Below are positions 5,946 to 6,037 of a stretch of 6,037 bases of DNA, in pieces. Source of the DNA: Hellea balneolensis (GTDB taxonomy: Bacteria; Pseudomonadota; Alphaproteobacteria; Caulobacterales; Maricaulaceae); the NCBI GenBank assembly GCA_003233025.1, contig QIKS01000154.1, positions 1 to 6,037 of the forward strand, given 5' to 3'. The notes beneath the pieces are model-generated. The model was not told the DNA's origin. It made no database searches and saw nothing but the letters and a program-made list of their open reading frames with translations. The position numbers were made by a program, and so were the translations under genes. Numbering within the stretch: position 1 is the first letter of the stretch; the number at the start of each line of letters is the position of its first letter.

Positions 5946-6037
5946 GTGACTAAAAGTATTTGTGTGTTTTGCGGCGCATCGAAAATCGTTGATGCGCATT
6001 ATTTTGATCTGGCCAAAGCGAGCGGGCAAGCGATTGC
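5946..6037 (+). CDS. LOG-family protein (TIGR00730 type), N-terminal fragment truncated by window edge
   Basis: LOG-family enzymes hydrolyse nucleoside 5'-monophosphates, releasing ribose 5-phosphate and the free base. Plant and some bacterial members activate cytokinins; many bacterial ones act on AMP or have no known substrate. Only 30 codons are present, but the opening TKSICVFCGAS, then DAHYFDLAKASGQAIA, is the characteristic first strand, loop and helix of the Rossmann-like fold. The diagnostic PGGxGTxxE motif would lie beyond the edge. The start is taken as GTG 5946, 6 nt after AAGGA (5935-5939). An in-frame ATG at 5940-5942 touches that SD directly and is less likely, and ATG 5944 is out of frame and meets TGA at once. 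The gene is divergent from the Ig/LysM-like gene. Confidence 0.87.
   Translation, partial: MTKSICVFCGASKIVDAHYFDLAKASGQAI

Noticed and set aside
1..6037. Mobile element, CRISPR, phage defence or biosynthetic cluster
   Set aside because: No terminal repeats, transposase, integrase, repeat-spacer pattern, nuclease or synthase motifs were seen. All genes fit ordinary housekeeping or efflux families.

Overview
The window reads as a chromosomal segment of an alphaproteobacterium of moderate GC content. This rests on the close-to-canonical propionyl-CoA carboxylase beta chain, the style of the RND efflux pair, and a membrane-anchored Ig-like protein with a LysM-like tail lying divergent to a LOG-family gene, a neighbourhood I recall from alphaproteobacterial genomes. 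Genus cannot be told from the sequence. No rRNA, tRNA, insertion sequence, CRISPR array or phage gene is visible. Gene density is high, with short intergenic gaps.

Layout from left to right: (1) 1-512, minus strand: the N-terminal third of the propionyl-CoA carboxylase beta subunit (pccB), running off the left edge and starting at TTG. (2) 513-709: a divergent intergenic region with a TGCA-type palindrome nearer the pccB side and a 9-bp inverted repeat nearer the efflux side. (3) 710-1780 and 1780-4932, plus strand: a two-gene RND efflux operon, periplasmic adaptor (membrane fusion protein) then inner-membrane permease. They are joined by a TAATG stop/start overlap, and a small hairpin covers the permease Shine-Dalgarno. 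(4) 4915-5856, minus strand: a single-pass membrane protein with two Ig-like segments and a divergent, apparently shortened LysM-like C-terminus. It converges on the permease gene and overlaps its 3' end by 18 bp. (5) 5857-5945: a second divergent intergenic region with a consensus -35 hexamer and repeated GCTAA boxes. (6) 5946-6037, plus strand: the first 30 codons of a LOG-family nucleoside-5'-monophosphate phosphoribohydrolase, running off the right edge.

Only the adaptor and permease clearly work together, as a proton-driven export complex that would need an outer-membrane channel not encoded here. pccB belongs to propionyl-CoA catabolism and is probably regulated separately. The Ig/LysM-like protein and the LOG gene are divergent neighbours that may share a regulatory region. 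I see no convincing undescribed system. The points most worth a second look are the SD-masking hairpin at the adaptor/permease junction, the operator-like repeats in both divergent intergenic regions, the degenerate LysM tail, and the altered transmembrane proton-relay residues of the permease.
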